A DNA stretch of 64,000 nucleotides. It comes from JAWKMZ01 sp041391965 (GTDB taxonomy: Bacteria > Bacteroidota > Bacteroidia > Flavobacteriales > Flavobacteriaceae). The notes under the pieces were generated by a model. It was given only the letters and a program-made list of their open reading frames with translations, was not told the origin of the DNA and searched no databases. Of this stretch, positions 43,226 to 52,018 are shown one piece after another; the first letter of the stretch is position 1, and each line of letters opens with the position of its first letter. The translations under genes were made by a program, and so were the position numbers. Location of the stretch: NCBI GenBank assembly GCA_041391965.1, contig JAWKMZ010000001.1, forward strand, positions 248,001-312,000, in the 5' to 3' direction.

Positions 43226-44260
43226 ATGAAATACACTACACTACCAAACACCAATATAAAAGTCAGTAAATTATGTTTAGGCACCATGACTTGGGGAAAC
43301 CAAAACACCCAAGACCAAGGGTTTGAACAAATGGATTACGCCTTAAACCAAGGCATCAATTTTTTTGATACCGCCGAACTCTATCCAGTGCCTGCACAAA
43401 AAGAAACCTATGCCGAAACCGAACGCATTATTGGTAACTGGTTTCAAAAAACAGGCAATAGAAACAAAGTTGTGTTAGCCTCAAAAATTGTAGGTCCTGG
43501 AGATTATACAGCACATATAAGAACCAACGGCTTTAGTCCTGACGCTTTACAAGATGCTGTTAATCAAAGTTTAAAACGTCTAAAAACCGATTATATAGAC
43601 CTTTACCAATTGCATTGGCCAGAACGTACCACCAATACCTTTGGCGTAAGAGATTACAAACATACCGAAGAGCAATGGCAAGATAATTTTAACGAAATTC
43701 TTCATACCCTTGATGCCATTATCAAAACCGGAAAAATAAGACACATAGGCATCTCTAACGAAAAAGCTTGGGGAACCATGCGTTTTTTAGAAGAATCCAA
43801 AGCACACAACCTACCAAAAACCATCACTATTCAAAATGCCTATTCCTTAATCAACCGTGTTTTTGAAGGTGACATGGCAGAAATTGCCATTAGAGAAAAC
43901 ATTGGGCTTTTGGCCTACTCACCAATGGCATTTGGTGTATTATCTGGCAAATACATTAAAGGTACCGCAGCCGATAATGCACGTTTAAAACTATTTCCTC
44001 GTTTTTCCAGATACAGTTCTGCAAGCTGCACCGAAGCTACCAAACGTTATTTAAAAATAGCTGAAGATCACAACATAAGTTTAGCACAAATGGCATTAGC
44101 CTTTGTAACCCAACAATCCTTTGTTACCAGCACTATTATTGGTGCAACCAGTATGGAGCAATTAAAAGAAAATATAGGCAGTAGTAACCTAAGGTTAAAT
44201 GATGAGATTTTGGAAGCTATTGAAGCGGTTCATAAAGACATTCCGAATCCTGCAACTTAA
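43226..44260 (+). CDS. Aldo/keto reductase (Tas-like)
   Basis: A NADP(H)-dependent oxidoreductase of 344 residues. Family motifs: LCLGTMTWGNQNT, NFFDTAELYP with the catalytic Tyr, LASKI with the Lys, YQLHWP and IGATSMEQLKENI at the end. It resembles E. coli Tas; the substrate is unknown. The upstream ATG at 43211 is possible, but 43226 gives the usual N-terminus (MKYTTLPNTNIKVSKLCLG). Confidence 0.93.
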   Translation: MKYTTLPNTNIKVSKLCLGTMTWGNQNTQDQGFEQMDYALNQGINFFDTAELYPVPAQKETYAETERIIGNWFQKTGNRNKVVLASKIVGPGDYTAHIRTNGFSPDALQDAVNQSLKRLKTDYIDLYQLHWPERTTNTFGVRDYKHTEEQWQDNFNEILHTLDAIIKTGKIRHIGISNEKAWGTMRFLEESKAHNLPKTITIQNAYSLINRVFEGDMAEIAIRENIGLLAYSPMAFGVLSGKYIKGTAADNARLKLFPRFSRYSSASCTEATKRYLKIAEDHNISLAQMALAFVTQQSFVTSTIIGATSMEQLKENIGSSNLRLNDEILEAIEAVHKDIPNPAT

Positions 44261-44350
44261 AAAATACGTAATCCTACATATTTCATATTAAAAAAATGGT
44301 TTTAACTTGTAACCATTAAATCCATAAACTCTAAAACAACACAAATTTAT

Positions 44351-44497
44351 ATGGACTACACAGGATCAATCATTGTATATATTAACATTTTCATTGCTAT
44401 TGTTTTCACATATATGGCAATAAGATTATATATTAGAATTATGAAATATCTGAATTTGAAAATTCAACATTTAGATAAAAAAAATAGTTCAAACTAA
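44351..44497 (+). CDS. Small membrane protein, 48 residues, unknown function
   Basis: An ORF (MDYTGSIIVYINIFIAIVFT...) with one membrane segment at about 7-28 followed by a basic amphipathic tail (YIRIMKYLNLKIQHLDKKNSS). It lies in the 568-bp gap between the aldo/keto reductase and rng. Its tail resembles that of the broken ORF just downstream, which supports both as real. Function unknown. Confidence 0.5.
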   Translation: MDYTGSIIVYINIFIAIVFTYMAIRLYIRIMKYLNLKIQHLDKKNSSN

Positions 44498-44570
44498 TAA
44501 TACCATCTATAACATTTAATTAGAATGAGAGTTTTTGAATTCATTTAAAATGGTATTAAATTATATAATC

Positions 44571-44738
44571 ATGCAAACAAAAATTATTGAACCCAGTCTT
44601 GGCTTAATTCTATGGTAAGTTTTACTTTTTTTATGTGTCTTATTATTTTTCTATTTTTTCATTAAATTTTATAGAAAAATCTCAAAGTATGTAGATTTAA
44701 AAATAAAATATATGAAAAGCAAAATGGATAAATCATAA
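44571..44738 (+). pseudogene. Paralogue of the 44351 small membrane protein, in-frame TAA
   Basis: Starts MQTKIIEPSLGLILW, then TAA at 44616-44618, then continues in the same frame for 39 codons to a TAA with VLLFLCVLLFFYFFIKFYRK and KYVDLKIKYMKSK. A single change of TAA to CAA would restore a 55-residue protein with a membrane segment and a basic tail like that of its neighbour. A recent nonsense mutation is likely; a sequencing error is possible. Confidence 0.5.
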
Positions 44739-44791
44739 ACTGTTATTTTTTAAACACTCCAATTATAGTTTATAGTAACTATTCATAAAAA

Positions 44792-44822
44792 AAGCCTTTC
44801 CACTAAGTGAAAAGGCTTCTTT
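44792..44822. terminator. Bidirectional terminator between small ORFs and rng
   Basis: Stem AAGCCTTT/AAAGGCTT with an inner CACT/AGTG and A/T runs on both sides; it serves rng on the minus strand and any plus transcript. Confidence 0.8.
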
Positions 44823-44828
44823 TTAATA

Positions 44829-46370
44829 TTAATTGATTTTGTTACCATTTTTATCAAAAAAATGATATTCAAGATAGGTGTAAGCATCTCTGGGTAAAAC
44901 TTTTACCCATTTTTTGTGTTCTAAAAACCATTTAGAACGGATTGATGGAAAGCCCTTTGTTAAAAAGGCTGCTATAAAAGGATGTGTGTTTAAAGTCACC
45001 TTTTTGTAGTCTTTTTTAAAAATCCGTTCCATGTCCTGAGTTATACGTTGCACCACTTTAATTGGCGCTTCTATAGCATCCCCATTGCCATTCGGATTTT
45101 CTTCTTTTGTTTCAATATTCCTTTCCGGGCGTACACGCTGTCTGGTTATTTGCACCAGCCCAAACTTACTCGGAGGTAATATTTTATGCTTTGCTTTATC
45201 ATCACTCATTTCGTCACGAAGATGATTAAAAAGTTTTTTGCGGTTATCAGCATTAGACATATCAATAAAATCTACCACTATAATGCCTCCCATATCACGC
45301 AAACGCAATTGTCGGGCAATCTCTGAAGCAGAAATCATATTCACTTCCAAAGCTGTATCCTCTTGGTTTTTTTCTTTATTAGATCTATTGCCACTATTAA
45401 CATCAACAACATGAAGCGCTTCCGTGTGTTCTATCACAATATACGCACCTTTTGCCATTGATACCGTACGTCCAAAAGACGTTTTTATCTGACGTTCAAT
45501 ACCATACTTTTCAAAAATTGGAATGTTGTTTTGATGTAGTTTTACAATAGATTCTTTCTTAGGTGCAATTTGATGCACATAATCTTTTATTTGCGAATAA
45601 AGCTCTTCATCATCCACCACAATACTCGAAAACGAATCATTAAAAATATCTCTTAAAATAGAAGAGGCTTTATTCATTTCTCCCAGCACCTTACTCGGGT
45701 GATGTGCTTTATTCAACTTTTTACACATTGCTGTCCATCTATTCAGCAAATTTTGTAAATCGCTATCCAGTTCGGCAACTTTTTTGCCTTCGGCTACAGT
45801 ACGTACTATAACACCAAAGCCTTTTGGAGTAATGCTTTTAACCAATCGTTTCAATCGGTCTTTCTCTTCTTTTGATTCTATTTTTTGTGAAATAGAAATT
45901 CGGTCAGAAAAGGGCACTAAAACAATATATCTACCAGCAATAGACAACTCGCTACTAATACGAGGCCCTTTGGTTGATATAGGCTCTTTCACAATTTGTA
46001 CCAGGATAGACTGGTTTGATTTTAAGACGTCAGCAATGCTGCCATCCTTATCAATATCTTTCTCAAATTGAAAGTTTTTGAGTAAAAAATCAGTGTGTTT
46101 CCCTGTGCTTACACGCTTTACGAATTTTAAAAGAGAAGGCAATTGAGGTCCTAAATCATGATAATGCAAAAACGCATCTTTTTCATAACCTACATTTACA
46201 AATGCAGCATTCAGCCCCGGAACCGCTTTGCGTATTTTGGCAATAAACACATCACCAACCGCAAAGTTGTTATCCTCTTCCTCTTTATGCAATTCAATAA
46301 GTTTTCCATCTTTTAATAAGGCAAAATCAACAATATCAGAACTCGAACGAATAATCAATTCTTTATCCAT
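44829..46370 (-). CDS. rng: Ribonuclease G/E family endoribonuclease
   Basis: Single-strand-specific endonuclease for mRNA decay and rRNA maturation. The 513-residue protein has an S1-like domain in the first 120 residues (GDVFIAKIRKAVPGLNAAFVNVGYEKDAFLH...) and the catalytic domain with MGGIIVVDFIDMSNADNRKK, whose Asp residues bind Mg. There is no RNase E-type scaffold tail. Downstream of hup and the 29-residue basic gene, an order conserved in Bacteroidota. Confidence 0.95.
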   Translation of the reverse strand: MDKELIIRSSSDIVDFALLKDGKLIELHKEEEDNNFAVGDVFIAKIRKAVPGLNAAFVNVGYEKDAFLHYHDLGPQLPSLLKFVKRVSTGKHTDFLLKNFQFEKDIDKDGSIADVLKSNQSILVQIVKEPISTKGPRISSELSIAGRYIVLVPFSDRISISQKIESKEEKDRLKRLVKSITPKGFGVIVRTVAEGKKVAELDSDLQNLLNRWTAMCKKLNKAHHPSKVLGEMNKASSILRDIFNDSFSSIVVDDEELYSQIKDYVHQIAPKKESIVKLHQNNIPIFEKYGIERQIKTSFGRTVSMAKGAYIVIEHTEALHVVDVNSGNRSNKEKNQEDTALEVNMISASEIARQLRLRDMGGIIVVDFIDMSNADNRKKLFNHLRDEMSDDKAKHKILPPSKFGLVQITRQRVRPERNIETKEENPNGNGDAIEAPIKVVQRITQDMERIFKKDYKKVTLNTHPFIAAFLTKGFPSIRSKWFLEHKKWVKVLPRDAYTYLEYHFFDKNGNKIN

Positions 46371-46517
46371 GTTGTTAATTTATATCTATCAACTTTACAT
46401 TGACAGATGGATTATACTTTATTTTTTGACACAGGATGTAAATCCAATCAATTTAGAGCCTTCAGAAATATCCTAAAAACTCAAAAATTTATATCAAAGA
46501 ACGTTACTTTAAAACCG

Positions 46518-46543
46518 AAAAAGTAGTTAAAAAACTACTTTTT
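46518..46543. terminator. Hairpin after the 29-residue gene
   Basis: A perfect 11-bp stem AAAAAGTAGTT/AACTACTTTTT (46518-46528, 46533-46543), 4 bases downstream of the small gene on the minus strand. Terminator or mRNA-end structure before rng. Confidence 0.65.
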
Positions 46544-46547
46544 CAAT

Positions 46548-46637
46548 TTATTTCTTTTTGTGACGGTTAGCGCGTCTACGTTTTTTACGCTTATGCGTCG
46601 CTACCTTATGTCTTTTTCTTTTTTTACCACTTGGCAT
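46548..46637 (-). CDS. 29-residue highly basic protein, probably ribosomal
   Basis: MPSGKKRKRHKVATHKRK and on to a KKK end: 20 of 29 residues are Lys, Arg or His. A protein of this sequence and place (between hup and rng) is conserved throughout Bacteroidota from memory. Its composition is like that of very small ribosomal proteins; it may be the Bacteroidota-specific large-subunit protein bL38, but I cannot confirm that name from the sequence. Too short for most gene finders. Confidence 0.8.
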   Translation of the reverse strand: MPSGKKRKRHKVATHKRKKRRRANRHKKK

Positions 46638-46677
46638 AAATCAAGTCTTTTAAATTAATATTTCTTTTAATGTTTTA

Positions 46678-46965
46678 CTATACTTCAACATTAGTTTTTA
46701 CACCTTCTACAAATACTTTAGCAGGTTTAAATGCTGGAATGTTGTGTGCTGGTATTTTGATAGTTGTGTTTTTAGAAATATTTCTTCCTGTTTTTTCAGC
46801 TCTTGTTTTAATAATAAAACTTCCAAAACCTCTTAAATACACATTGTCACCACTTTCTAAAGACGATTTTACTTCTTCCATAAAAGTTTCTACGGTTGCT
46901 TGTACGTCTCCTTTTTCAATTCCTAATTTGTCAGAAATTTTTGCTACTATATCAGCTTTTGTCAT
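46678..46965 (-). CDS. hup: HU/IHF family DNA-binding protein
   Basis: A 95-residue histone-like protein with DKLGIEKGDVQATVETFMEE, the beta arm GSFIIKTRAEKTGRN and the ending IPAFKPAKVFVEGV. It binds DNA non-specifically or at bends. It precedes the small basic gene and rng on the minus strand and is divergent from mutY; its promoter is at 47006-47038. Confidence 0.95.
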   Translation of the reverse strand: MTKADIVAKISDKLGIEKGDVQATVETFMEEVKSSLESGDNVYLRGFGSFIIKTRAEKTGRNISKNTTIKIPAHNIPAFKPAKVFVEGVKTNVEV

Positions 46966-47005
46966 TGTTAATAATTTTAGGGTTATCTATTAATTATAAG
47001 GGATG

Positions 47006-47038
47006 CAAATATAGGGATTTTAATTTCAATATTTCAAA
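47006..47038 (-). promoter_or_regulatory. Promoter of hup
   Basis: On the minus strand TTTG (47035-47038), 21 bp, then TATATTTG (47006-47013), a match to the Bacteroidota housekeeping promoter, 40 bp before the hup start. Confidence 0.65.
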
Positions 47039-47071
47039 CCTAATTAATTAAAATTTAACGTTGTAAAGATT

Positions 47072-47079
47072 TATTTTTG
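47072..47079 (+). promoter_or_regulatory. Promoter -7 box of mutY
   Basis: TATTTTTG, 20 bp before the mutY start, divergent from the hup promoter. No clear -33 box at the usual distance. Confidence 0.45.
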
Positions 47080-47098
47080 TAAACATTTAAAAATTATC

Positions 47099-48145
47099 AT
47101 GAATTTTAACACCATATTAACCCATTGGTACTCAATATATAAACGCGAAATGCCTTGGCGAAAAACCAAAAACCCATATCACATTTGGCTATCCGAAATA
47201 ATTTTGCAACAAACACAAATTAAGCAAGGTTTACCTTATTATGAAGCTTTTATTAGCCGTTTCCCTACAATTTTTGACTTGGCAAACGCAACCGAAAGCG
47301 AGGTTTTAAAACTTTGGCAAGGGTTGGGCTACTATTCCAGAGCCCGAAATTTGCACGCAACTGCTAACTATATTGCTAAAAACCTTAAGGGCGTGTTTCC
47401 TAATAATTATAACGGATTGCTACAACTAAAAGGTGTTGGTGACTACACAGCCAGTGCCATTGCCTCCATTTGTTTTAATCAACCAACCGCTGTAGTGGAT
47501 GGCAATGTGTATAGAGTGTTGGCAAGATATTTTGGAATTGACACACCTATCAATAGCTCCAAAGGTATTAAACATTTTAAAACACTTGCAACCAAACTGA
47601 TTGACAAAAAAAATCCTGCCAATTACAACCAAGCCATTATGGAGTTTGGCGCCATACAATGCAAACCTCAAAATCCAGATTGCAATATCTGTCCTTTAAA
47701 CAGCAGCTGTGTTGCTTTACAAAAAAACCTAATAAATGAACTTCCTGTAAAACTCAAAAAAACAAAGGTCACTACTAAGTATTTCAACTTTTTAGTAATT
47801 ATCTCATCCAACAAACAAATTTTGTTTCAAAAACGAACTCAAAAAGGGATTTGGCAAAACCTGTATCAGTTTCCATTAATAGACTCCAAAAAACCATTGA
47901 CTATTGATACTTTTAGAAACCACTCAACAGTAAAATCTTTTTTTAAAAACACCGCTTTTAAATTCAGCCTCTATAATACGACCGATATTGTCCATAAATT
48001 ATCGCATCAGCATTTGCATACTAAATTTTGGATTATTGAAGTCGATACACTTCCTGAAAAAGGCATTCCAATTTCGCAATTAACGCAATTTCCTACCTCT
48101 ATATTAATAAGTAATTTTATTGACGAATTTGATTTTGGTATATAA
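47099..48145 (+). CDS. mutY: A/G-specific adenine glycosylase
   Basis: Removes adenine opposite 8-oxoguanine. The 348-residue protein has the helix-hairpin-helix core with catalytic Glu (LSEIILQQTQ) and Asp (AVVDGNVYRVLAR), the [4Fe-4S] loop C-x6-C-x2-C-x5-C (CKPQNPDCNICPLNSSC) and a C-terminal NUDIX-like domain that reads 8-oxoG. It is followed by ssb and gldE, an order known from Flavobacterium. Confidence 0.96.
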   Translation: MNFNTILTHWYSIYKREMPWRKTKNPYHIWLSEIILQQTQIKQGLPYYEAFISRFPTIFDLANATESEVLKLWQGLGYYSRARNLHATANYIAKNLKGVFPNNYNGLLQLKGVGDYTASAIASICFNQPTAVVDGNVYRVLARYFGIDTPINSSKGIKHFKTLATKLIDKKNPANYNQAIMEFGAIQCKPQNPDCNICPLNSSCVALQKNLINELPVKLKKTKVTTKYFNFLVIISSNKQILFQKRTQKGIWQNLYQFPLIDSKKPLTIDTFRNHSTVKSFFKNTAFKFSLYNTTDIVHKLSHQHLHTKFWIIEVDTLPEKGIPISQLTQFPTSILISNFIDEFDFGI

Positions 48146-48193
48146 AAAGACTCACATTTTTTTATTACTTTTAAAAAAGTCAATGCAATTGGT

Positions 48194-48201
48194 TAATTTT
48201 G
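48194..48201 (+). promoter_or_regulatory. Promoter -7 box of ssb
   Basis: TAATTTTG, 22 bp before the ssb start, matching TAnnTTTG. Confidence 0.45.
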
Positions 48202-48223
48202 CATCTTAATAGTATATAATAGT

Positions 48224-48652
48224 ATGTCGGGAACCTTAAATAAAGTAATGCTAATTGGGCATTTGGGAGATGAAGTAAAAATGCATTATTTTGATGATAA
48301 AAATTGTGTTGGACGTTTTCCATTGGCTACCCATGAAACCTATACAAGCAAACAAACCAATGAACGTATCACCAATACCGAATGGCATAGTATTGTAGTA
48401 CGTAATAAAGCTGCGGAAATTTGTGAAAAATATTTGAGCAAAGGCGACCAAGTTTATATTGAAGGACGCATCAAAACAAGAAAGTGGACAGATGACAAAG
48501 GGGTTGAACGTTATTCAACTGAAATACAATGTACAGATTTTACCTTTTTGACCACCAAAAAAGAAGACCAAAACGCAGCCCAACAAGCAACTTCAAATTC
48601 TAATAACAACAATGAGGTTGCGCTAAATGATAATGACGATTTACCATTTTAA
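48224..48652 (+). CDS. ssb: Single-stranded DNA-binding protein
   Basis: A 142-residue SSB with the OB fold (NKVMLIGHLGDEVKMHYFD, TEWHSIVVRNKAAEICEKYL, KGDQVYIEGRIKTRKW), a short asparagine-rich linker and the acidic tip NDNDDLPF that binds partner proteins. It lies between mutY and gldE. Other ssb copies may exist in the genome. Confidence 0.96.
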   Translation: MSGTLNKVMLIGHLGDEVKMHYFDDKNCVGRFPLATHETYTSKQTNERITNTEWHSIVVRNKAAEICEKYLSKGDQVYIEGRIKTRKWTDDKGVERYSTEIQCTDFTFLTTKKEDQNAAQQATSNSNNNNEVALNDNDDLPF

Positions 48653-48681
48653 AACCAAAGTATAACTAACTATATTTTATA

Positions 48682-49989
48682 TTGGACCCTGAACCCACGA
48701 GTTTATTAATAACTCAAACAAGCGATAACATATCACTATTAATTGGTGTTATTTTACTCATAGTTTTGCTAACTTGTTCTGCACTAATTTCTGGTGCCGA
48801 AGTTGCCTTTTTCTCATTAACACGTGCTGATATTGACAATGGTTTGGAAGATAAATCAAAAGCCTTTCAAATTATTTCAAAGCTATTGGAACGCCCAAAA
48901 AAACTATTAGCAACCATTCTTGTAGCTAATAACTTTATAAATATTGGTATTGTTATTTTATTTGCCTACATCGGCGAGTTTTTATTTTACAACATTCATC
49001 TTCCTTGGCTTAGATTTATATTAGAAGTTGTTGTTGTTACGTTCTTAATTTTGCTTTTTGGAGAAATCATCCCAAAAATTTATGCCAGCAGAAACCGAAT
49101 AAAATTCTCCATGCTTATGGCACAACCTATACAAATTTTAGATGTGCTATTTTCGCCAATAAGCTTGCCAATGCGTTCAATAACTATTGGCATTCATAAT
49201 AAATTAGGAAAACAAAAATCTAACCTAAGCGTTGACCAATTATCACAAGCTTTAGAACTGACAAGCGAACACGAAACCACACAAGAAGAACATAAAATTT
49301 TACAAGGCATTGTCTCTTTTGGAAACACAGACACCAAGCAAGTCATGCGTCCACGCATTGATATTTTTGCCATTAATTGCGAACAAAAATATACAGACAT
49401 CATTCCAGAAATCATCAAAAACGGCTATTCGCGTATTCCTGTTTACAAAGAAACTATTGATACCGTTATTGGTGTTTTGTACGTAAAAGACTTATTACCT
49501 TATATTGATAGAAAACAATTTGATTGGACAACCTTATTGCGCGAACCCTTTTTTGTACCTGAAAACAAAAAATTAGACGATTTAATGATAGAATTTCAAG
49601 ATAAAAAAGTGCATTTAGCAGTGGTGGTTGATGAGTATGGTGGCACCTCAGGCCTTGTGTCCTTAGAAGATGTTATTGAAGAAATTGTTGGCGACATTAG
49701 TGATGAGTTTGATGATGACGATTTGATTTACACAAAAATTGACGATTCCAACTATTCATTTGATGGCAAAACACCTTTGAAAGATTTTTACAAAATTGTG
49801 AATTTAGTGGACGATACCATCTTTGAAGAGGCCAAAGGCGAAGCAGAAACCATTGCAGGTTTTGTTTTAGAAATTTCAGGCATCTTTCCAAGGCGCAACA
49901 GTAAAATAAATTTCAAAAATTACGTTTTTACTATTGAAGCTTTAGATAAAAAACGAATTAAGCAAGTAAAGTTTACCATCTTAAAATGA
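48682..49989 (+). CDS. gldE: Gliding motility-associated protein GldE, TTG start
   Basis: A 435-residue protein of the HlyC/CorC-like family: a CNNM-type membrane domain (about 15-200, LTCSALISGAEVAFFSLTRAD), a CBS pair (about 210-340, VMRPRIDIFAI, HLAVVVDEYGGTSGLV) and a CorC C-terminal domain. In F. johnsoniae GldE supports GldD and gliding. The start is TTG at 48682 (MDPEPTSLL). It overlaps gldD by four bases (ATGA). Confidence 0.93.
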   Translation: MDPEPTSLLITQTSDNISLLIGVILLIVLLTCSALISGAEVAFFSLTRADIDNGLEDKSKAFQIISKLLERPKKLLATILVANNFINIGIVILFAYIGEFLFYNIHLPWLRFILEVVVVTFLILLFGEIIPKIYASRNRIKFSMLMAQPIQILDVLFSPISLPMRSITIGIHNKLGKQKSNLSVDQLSQALELTSEHETTQEEHKILQGIVSFGNTDTKQVMRPRIDIFAINCEQKYTDIIPEIIKNGYSRIPVYKETIDTVIGVLYVKDLLPYIDRKQFDWTTLLREPFFVPENKKLDDLMIEFQDKKVHLAVVVDEYGGTSGLVSLEDVIEEIVGDISDEFDDDDLIYTKIDDSNYSFDGKTPLKDFYKIVNLVDDTIFEEAKGEAETIAGFVLEISGIFPRRNSKINFKNYVFTIEALDKKRIKQVKFTILK

Positions 49990-50567
49990 CAAAATCAAAT
50001 CTTTTTAGAGTTCTAATGTTAGCTACATTATGTGTTGCTTGTGGTACTGATCCTGTGCCAAAACCCAAAGCTTTCTTGCGTTTAGACTACCCAAAAGCAG
50101 ACTATACAGAAGTAGATGTTTCCTTGCCTTTTACCTTTGAAAAAAACAAGTTAGCATCTAAAATAAGACATATTAAAGTAGATCCTAAAAACCATATTTA
50201 TGGTGTCGATTTAGATTATCCAACCCTTAAAGGCACCATTTATCTAACCTATGCTGATATTGAAAATGACAACTTAATAGCACTAATTAAAGATGCCCAA
50301 AACCTCACTCAAGAACATACCCAAAAAGCAGATGGAATTGAAGGCGACCTTTATGAAAACGCAGCACACAAAGTGTATGGAATGTTTTATGAAATTGATG
50401 GTAATGCAGCATCACAAGCACAATTTTATGTTACTGACAGCATTCATCACTTTTTAAACGGCTCTTTATATTTTTATGCCAAACCAAATTACGATTCCAT
50501 TTATCCAGCTTCAGAATATTTAAAAAAAGACATCAAACATATTATGGAAACCCTTAAGTGGAAATAA
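49986..50567 (+). CDS. gldD: Gliding motility lipoprotein GldD
   Basis: A 193-residue lipoprotein (LCVAC, cysteine at 19) with KAFLRLDYPKADY and the C-terminal EYLKKDIKHIMETLKWK typical of GldD, needed for gliding in F. johnsoniae. Cotranscribed with gldE by a four-base overlap. Confidence 0.95.
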   Translation: MTKSNLFRVLMLATLCVACGTDPVPKPKAFLRLDYPKADYTEVDVSLPFTFEKNKLASKIRHIKVDPKNHIYGVDLDYPTLKGTIYLTYADIENDNLIALIKDAQNLTQEHTQKADGIEGDLYENAAHKVYGMFYEIDGNAASQAQFYVTDSIHHFLNGSLYFYAKPNYDSIYPASEYLKKDIKHIMETLKWK

Positions 50568-50580
50568 ACAGGTTCTACTT

Positions 50581-50608
50581 TTGTAAATTACAATAATCAT
50601 TATATTTG
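50581..50608 (+). promoter_or_regulatory. Promoter of pyrH
   Basis: TTG (50581-50583), 17 bp, TATATTTG (50601-50608): the best match to the flavobacterial TTG/TAnnTTTG promoter in the window, 21 bp before the pyrH ATG. Confidence 0.7.
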
Positions 50609-50629
50609 CTAAACTTTTCAACACAACTA

Positions 50630-51337
50630 ATGAAATACAAAAGAATTCTACTCAAACTCTCTGGCGAAGCATTAATGGGAAATCGTCAATACGGAATTGA
50701 TCCTCAACGATTAGCAGAATATGCTGAAGACATTAAAGCCATTACCCAAAAAGGCGTAGAAGTTGCCATTGTTATTGGTGGCGGAAATATTTTTAGAGGT
50801 GTTGCTGGCGCAAGCAATGGAATGGACAGAGTACAAGGAGACCATATGGGAATGTTGGCAACCGTTATTAACGGATTAGCTTTACAAAGCGCACTGGAAG
50901 ATACTGGCATTCCAACACGTTTACAATCTGCAGTACACATCAATCAAGTAGCAGAACCATTTATACGTAGAAAAGCAATGCGTCACTTAGAAAAAGGACG
51001 CGTGGTTATTTTTGGAGGAGGAACAGGAAATCCTTATTTCACAACAGATTCGGCAGCCGTTTTGAGAGCTATTGAAATTGAAGCTGATGTGATTTTAAAA
51101 GGAACACGTGTTGATGGTATTTATAATGTAGATCCTGAAAAAGATAACAATGCAGTAAAATTTGACCATATAACGTTTGATGATGTCTTACGAAAAGGTT
51201 TAAAAGTAATGGACACCACAGCATTTACCTTAAGCCAAGAAAACGAATTGCCAATTATTGTTTTTGATATGAACAAAAAAGGCAACTTACTCAAAGTGGT
51301 TTCTGGAGAAAAAATTGGAACAAAAGTAAACTTATAA
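50630..51337 (+). CDS. pyrH: UMP kinase
   Basis: Phosphorylates UMP to UDP. The 235-residue protein has KLSGEALMG, the glycine loop VIGGGNIFRG and TGNPYFTTDSAAVLRA of the amino-acid kinase fold. The open frame begins with a TTG inside the promoter box; the ATG at 50630 (MKYKRILLKLSGEALMG) is the real start. It precedes frr, as in most bacteria. Confidence 0.97.
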   Translation: MKYKRILLKLSGEALMGNRQYGIDPQRLAEYAEDIKAITQKGVEVAIVIGGGNIFRGVAGASNGMDRVQGDHMGMLATVINGLALQSALEDTGIPTRLQSAVHINQVAEPFIRRKAMRHLEKGRVVIFGGGTGNPYFTTDSAAVLRAIEIEADVILKGTRVDGIYNVDPEKDNNAVKFDHITFDDVLRKGLKVMDTTAFTLSQENELPIIVFDMNKKGNLLKVVSGEKIGTKVNL

Positions 51338-51343
51338 ATTCTA

Positions 51344-51367
51344 AATAAGCACATTGGCTTATTTTTT
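51344..51367 (+). terminator. Terminator between pyrH and frr
   Basis: Stem AATAAGC/GCTTATT (51344-51350, 51357-51363) followed by T; it may be partial, since frr follows at once. Confidence 0.6.
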
Positions 51368-51398
51368 GAAACCAGTTTAAAAATTAAAATTTTTAATG

Positions 51399-51956
51399 AT
51401 GAACGAAGACATACAATTTATATTAGACAGCACAAAAGAAGCTATGGACAATGCTTTAAAGCACTTGGAAAAGCAATTCGTCAACATCAGAGCAGGTAAG
51501 GCAAGTCCTGCAATGCTTGGAAGTGTTATGGTTAATTATTATGGATCTCAAACGCCTTTAAACCAAGTAGCCAACGTCAATACACCAGATGGTAGAACAA
51601 TTACTGTGCAACCTTGGGAAAAAAGCATGTTTCAAGAAATAGAAAAAGGCATCCAAGTTGCCAACCTTGGGTTTAACCCAATGAACAATGGCGAAACCAT
51701 CATTATTAATGTACCTCCTTTAACTGAAGAACGCAGACGTGACTTGGCAAAACAAGCCAAAGCCGAAGCCGAAGATGCCAAAATTGGTATAAGAAGCGCT
51801 CGTAAAGATGCTAATACTGAAATAAAAAAGTTAGATGACGTGTCTGAAGATATTCAAAAAAATGCAGAAATTGATGTGCAAAAACTTACCGACAAATACG
51901 TTAAACGGATTGATGAAATTCTTGAAATAAAAGAAAAAGAAATCATGACAGTATAG
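51399..51956 (+). CDS. frr: Ribosome recycling factor
   Basis: Splits the post-termination ribosome with EF-G. The 185-residue protein has IRAGKASPAML, TPDGRTITVQPWEKSM and the helical ending. Two ATG codons stand in a row (51396, 51399); the second gives the usual N-terminus. It ends just before a terminator. Confidence 0.96.
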   Translation: MNEDIQFILDSTKEAMDNALKHLEKQFVNIRAGKASPAMLGSVMVNYYGSQTPLNQVANVNTPDGRTITVQPWEKSMFQEIEKGIQVANLGFNPMNNGETIIINVPPLTEERRRDLAKQAKAEAEDAKIGIRSARKDANTEIKKLDDVSEDIQKNAEIDVQKLTDKYVKRIDEILEIKEKEIMTV

Positions 51957-51961
51957 TATTT

Positions 51962-51987
51962 AAAGCGACTCAAATGTCGCTTTTTTT
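51962..51987 (+). terminator. Terminator after frr
   Basis: Stem AAAGCGAC/GTCGCTTT with a six-base loop and T run (51962-51987). Confidence 0.85.
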
Positions 51988-52018
51988 ATCTCAAAACCCT
52001 AACCTTTTAACTCCATTA

